A DNA stretch of 64,000 nucleotides, taken from the NCBI GenBank assembly GCA_021234155.1, contig JAJEKV010000018.1, forward strand, positions 21,752,746-21,816,745, read 5' to 3'. The notes beneath the pieces were generated by a model. The model had not been told where the DNA came from, did no database searches, and saw nothing but the letters and a program-made list of their open reading frames with translations. Position 1 is the first letter of the stretch; every line of letters starts with the position of its first letter. The position numbers and the translations under genes were made by a program. The DNA is from Isoetes taiwanensis (taxonomy: Eukaryota; Streptophyta; Lycopodiopsida; Isoetales; Isoetaceae). This document shows positions 59,956 to 64,000 of this stretch, piece after piece.

Positions 59956-59960
59956 TTTTG

Positions 59961-62900
59961 ATATGCTCTCTTGGATTTTGCATCGCAAATATTAAACCGG
60001 AAGCTCCCTCAGTCTACGTTGAGTCTTTGTTATAGGAATTTGAAAGCCGGAAGATGTAGGATGCACAATATTAGGGCAAGATTTACTTCTGAAGCATGAA
60101 ATCAAGTATTACCAGTTTGTAGTTTGTGTGCAAACAGAGAGAGTTCGATTTACCATTCTTTGCTTTTTATTTGCCGGATTGGCATGGAATTATTGCTCTT
60201 ACATTGGCTCTTGCGTTTGCTCTTCTATTGGGTTTCGACATCATCGTAATGGATTGCAGTGAGGTAAATCAAGCTCTAACCTTTCTCAAACGTCAAGAGT
60301 ATTACAATTTTTTTCTTATCAATTTTCATTGCAGATGTCTAACTGTATGTTCGCAATTTGCATAGGTGATGCCCAGCCATCGCAATCATGGGACAACAGT
60401 TAAGATAGCAAGCCTGCAATAAGATTTTCTGGGAGTCTAACGGAGGCAAGCACCTCCAGGCAACATACAACTGTCATCTTGGACTGTGGCAATGGAGTGA
60501 TAATATCCCTGAAGTTGTGCTAGAGAGATAATTGAGGTAATCTGCTTTGTTTTCATTTTAGCATATGCTGTGCTGTTAAATCTAGGTTTTAAAGTGGAAT
60601 ACTACAAGATTGCACATGTTCAATTAGTTGAAGACTACAGCCGGAACAAAGAAGATACCGCACAAACCCGTTAGTATCAAGTGCCTTTTTTGTTCGACTT
60701 TGTGCCCTCTCTGAAAGAAATGTCTTAGGCTTAAGTTTTGTTGGATAAATGGGCAAATGGGTCTATGTTGTAAGTTGGTCATCTGCCATTACATAATCTT
60801 ACCCTCTTCCTTAGTCCAATTGATAAATCATGTCTGATTCTCTCATAAGGTGCAAATCACCACGCTAATCAATGAATTTTTGAAGCCATAACTTTTCAGG
60901 ATTGGTTCTTCCTTTTTGGCTTATGCTTGAGGTAATAATTGAGAATGCCACAGCACTTGCCTAGCCTGACAGTACCATTGCACATAATCTAATATATTTA
61001 TGTGCCTCTTTTACAAGATTCTCTATTTTAAGGTGCTTTGTTCTGCAAATATTATAAGTTGTTTCTATGAAGGTAGATCCATAACTGCTTTTATATGCCC
61101 ATCTATTTGCATGACGGTACTAACTGCTTTTATACACCCATGTGCCATGCTGCTATAGACCTATATGGTCATACATCAACTAAGTTTATCTATGCATGTC
61201 ATTTTGATGCAGGCATATTGATGGGCAAGCTAAATTCCAAAGCACTTGCATCTGGGCCTTTGTATAGTTTTAGAAATGTGAGTGTGCTTTGTAATTTTCA
61301 TCCTCTTGCTGTTAATATTTGACTCTTTCTAAGCAAGTGTATTGTGCACATAAACACAAATGTGTCACTCATAATTAGCTATCTTTTACATGACCGTGAA
61401 AAATTCTTTGTCTAAAAATGCCCATTTCCTTTCTTGCAGGTGTTCTTTTATTGCTCTATGAAAAGCAGCTCAGAAGTTCCAAGCTGCAGACTTAATGTTG
61501 TCTTAAATATAATATCTTTTTTAAAGACTGAAGATACTTTGCTCTATGGCATCAATGTTGGAGGAGAATACAGTTAGCCCCTTGGTGAAACTCAAGCTTC
61601 CTGCTGTTGTACTTTTTGAAAACTGGAAAACTTTGCTATATGGCATCAATGATTATTGAAGGAGAATGAAGCTGGCAAACTCAAGCTTCTTGCTTTTGTG
61701 CTTAAAAAGGAGCTGCCTTTTGGTGCAAATGTGTACGCACAACATTTATTAAAGCAATGGGATTTCTGCAGCAGTTTGGTATGCAGGTCAAAAGATTGAA
61801 CATTCTATTATTTCTTAAATTATGTATTTTCTGCATATTTTTCTCTCTTCCTTCTAATTTGTGACTCGCTAATTTATGTTCTTTCTTGCAGTTGATGCTC
61901 CAGTGCATGTTTTTCCAGTGCATGTCTTGATGCAATCCATGTGCACCACATTGATCGCTTGCTCCAGCAAAGATTTGGATCAAAATTTTAATAAGCCTTT
62001 GAACCTAACCATGTAAGGTATGTCAGGATCTTAAGGTACGTTTAAACAATTCTCTTACAGCTTACGTTCTATATATTTGCATATTTGGCACATGTTATTG
62101 CATATGTTAAAATACTTTGTTTGGCTTCCATGTATGGAACGATTTCACATAAAGCCCTCTGTTATTAACAATAACAGTAATCATTCAGGTCACTGCTTAC
62201 AACTTGACATCAAACTCTCTATGTTGTGCTTCTATTTTCTTGAGAATATAAATCACTAATCTGCTTTTTTTATTGGTTTAGGGAATCTCAGTATATTCAT
62301 CTTGATTTTAGGATGCACTGAGAGATTGTGTAATTTATAATATGTTGAAAATCAGGTTGTTGCTATATTTTCGTTGAAAAATAAGCAGTTATAGTTTTTT
62401 CTAGCAAATTTTTTACTATTTCCCCTTTTCATGTCTATTTTGTGTGTCCATGAGTAATAGATCAATATTTTTTTTCAGAACGTCAAGAGGAGATGCATCT
62501 TCCAGCTTGCAGAATGATGCACACAAGTCAATAAACAACAAGCCTTTTTGCATGATTTGTTGATTATCTTTGAATGTTGGACAAAAAATTGTGCAAGTTC
62601 AGCATCAACAGCTTTCTCAGGAACAGGAACAGCTCAGATTTCTCAGTTTTTCTTCGTCTCGACTTTTACATTTTGATGCATCCTGGTGAGATATTTAATG
62701 AGAAATATGCACCTCAAATTAAGACTAATAAGGATAGATCATATTTCACTTAGCTACTTTCTGTTTCACTGTTTCTACTATGGGATAATCCTTCCCAGCT
62801 CTTTCATTACACGTGATTCTTTCGGTAATGCTTTTGTTGAACGTCAAAAATATTTCAAGGATGTTGCCATATTTGTCTATCTATTTACATAAAGCACTAA

Positions 62901-63181
62901 TTATGTTGGTTCATGATAATTAGAATGGATCTGATCTTAGTTGTTTGGAAGGTAACAACGTTAACGACGTGAGCAATTCTATTGATTTCGTCTCCGTTTG
63001 ATTTATGTTTATAAATCGTGCCAGTTAAATCATCCACTCCCCATTTTACACAAACACTATAGTTTACACATGTTCAACATCCATTCCTTCCATTTTATCC
63101 CATCCCAATCCCACTCCATTACTTCCATTAAAACCATTCTATTAATTATTGCACCTACCTAATTCATGCATCTACGACTAA
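59961..63181. other. Unassigned sequence with possible exon-like stretches
   Basis: No gene can be built. A hydrophobic stretch at about 60150-60250 (HGIIALTLALAFALLLGFDI) ends at GAG|GTAAAT and could be an exon of a membrane protein. Another stretch at about 61211-61278 (ILMGKLNSKALASGPLYSF) follows GATGCAG and precedes GTGAGTG. A third follows TTCTTGCAG at 61890. They do not resolve into a known family; this could be a decayed split gene. Confidence 0.3.
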
Positions 63182-63211
63182 TGCCCGGCATCGTCGGGCA
63201 CACGGTTCTAG
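63182..63211 (+). mobile_element. Helitron 3' end (plus strand)
   Basis: A perfect hairpin, TGCCCGGCATCGTCGGGCA (63182-63200), is followed by CACGGTT and CTAG (63208-63211), then T. It matches the 3' ends at 47798 and 11865. The 5' end must lie upstream but cannot be picked out among TC dinucleotides. Confidence 0.75.
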
Positions 63212-63212
63212 T

Positions 63213-63955
63213 TAATTGTAATTTCAAAGTCCATGTATGGTAATTCCCCCCGTAAATATTTCCACAAATTTCTCGAGGAATTTTTCTACCCCCGAATTAT
63301 TTGTGGCCATATTTAAGCTGTAGATTGGGCAAACGCTTCTCTTTGCCATAATATTTGTCAGGAATTTATAAGGCAATTGCTTCTATTTGCCTTTATATCT
63401 TTTCAAGGAATATTTGGGGGTATATAAGAAAAAAATTGTCGTTCAAGGAAATTGGACAAAGAAGGCAAGTGCCGACAAAAGGGCAGAAGGGCAAAACAAT
63501 GTGGAAGGCCAAAACAGAAGGGCGAAACAAGGCAGATTGGCGAAACTGGCAGATATGGCGCAGAGGGTTTGGCAGAGAAGTAGATATGGCGGATATGGCG
63601 CAGAACAAAGGATTTAACGACCAAGGAGATAGCTTTGAAGACAAGTTTTAGGTCAGGTATTGTGGGCAGCGACGGATTTGGGGTTTGTGGGGCAGCGATC
63701 AGATAGGGGGCAACGAAATTATTATAGCAACCAATTTTAGTTTTGTGGAAATGTTAATCTTTGAAACACACTAACCTGCTGATTGCTACTCTGAAATTTT
63801 CTGATTTGCTTGCTGCTTCTAGATGCAGAGGATGAAGAAATGCTCTCCAATCTGTGCTAAAAGAGGCGTTGATTCACTCTTCTCAAGGCAAGTTTTGCCT
63901 TGATTTTGGTCCTCCAAATCTGCTTCTTTGCTTCCTTACTTGCCATTAGAACTAG
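63213..63955. other. Unassigned sequence at the right edge
   Basis: A purine-rich open frame at 63355-63651 (98 codons, K/R/G/W-rich, with AKTEGRNKADWRNWQIW) has no family match and overlaps other open frames on both strands. It could be a 5' UTR or low-complexity sequence. Confidence 0.35.
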
Positions 63956-63967
63956 GCTTTGATACCA
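63956..63967 (-). other. Possible LTR-element primer-binding site
   Basis: The minus strand reads TGGTATCAAAGC, one mismatch from the initiator-Met tRNA complement, in the phrase GATGGTATCAAAGCCTAG that often follows the 5' LTR of plant copia elements. If real, an element lies to the left and its LTR runs past the window edge. No CA terminus is visible in the right place, so this is tentative. Confidence 0.35.
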
Positions 63968-64000
63968 TCTTAAGTAGCAGATTACGGAGAATAGGTAGAT

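Larger units (their letters stand above)
54129..59960 (-). mobile_element. LTR retrotransposon with giant LTRs and tiny interior
   Basis: A complete element at 54134-59955 is flanked by the 5-bp duplication TTTTG (54129-54133 and 59956-59960). The LTRs are 54134-56881 and 57208-59955, both 2,748 bp, with TG...CA ends. The interior is only 326 bp (56882-57207). The sense strand is minus: a primer-binding site TGGTATCAGAGC (complement of 57193-57204, initiator-Met tRNA type) lies 3 nt inside the 57208 LTR, and a purine tract AGAAGGGGAGAC (complement of 56882-56893) abuts the other LTR. No coding capacity, so mobilisation needed another element. The few differences outside GC-rich patches suggest a fairly recent insertion. 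Confidence 0.92.

Overview
The window is nuclear DNA of a land plant. Evidence: a split gene for a plant-type DXO/Rai1 protein with thirteen coding exons and canonical GT-AG introns, an arogenate dehydratase relative, a wound-induced-protein (NTF2-like) gene, PPR remnants, and Ty1/copia, gypsy, LINE, SINE, Helitron and inverted-repeat DNA elements. The low gene density and heavy repeat load fit a large repeat-rich genome. A fern or other non-seed vascular plant is my guess only; the sequence does not settle the species.

Layout. 0-3.3 kb: unassigned, with one dispersed repeat pair. 3.3-5.8 kb: a collapsed gypsy-type LTR element with a GTAGC target duplication. 6.9-8.9 kb: a promoter-like repeat, an unrecognised ORF and a broken PPR gene. 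11.6-12.7 kb: a Helitron 3' end and a 458-bp fold-back element. 15.8-20.0 kb: a nearly full-length but broken LINE. 20.6-25.2 kb: three minus-strand LINE fragments. 25.4-25.9 kb: a possible small minus-strand gene. 26.9-30.9 kb: the intact DXO gene. 31.6-33.5 kb: a LINE fragment split by a 588-bp TIR transposon. 34.9-35.9 kb: a LINE tail, a tandem duplication and a SINE head. 36.0-39.9 kb: another degraded LINE. 40.3-40.7 kb: an intact wound-induced-protein gene. 43.2-44.5 kb: an arogenate dehydratase pseudogene. 47.2-47.4 kb: a PPR fragment interrupted by a tail-only LINE insertion. 47.6-49.9 kb: a fold-back element split by a 1,847-bp Helitron that carries about 1.6 kb of pyrimidine-rich sequence. 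50.6-54.0 kb: a gypsy fragment fused to a decayed copia element. 54.1-60.0 kb: a complete LTR element with 2,748-bp LTRs and only 326 bp between them. 60-64 kb: mostly unassigned, with a third Helitron end and a possible primer-binding site.

Only two genes look functional: DXO (5'-end RNA quality control) and the wound-induced-protein homologue. I see no operon-like or pathway relation between them. The main interest is nested mobile-element structure. Several boundaries can be fixed from this window alone, through target duplications, paralogous empty sites and length agreement between copies.
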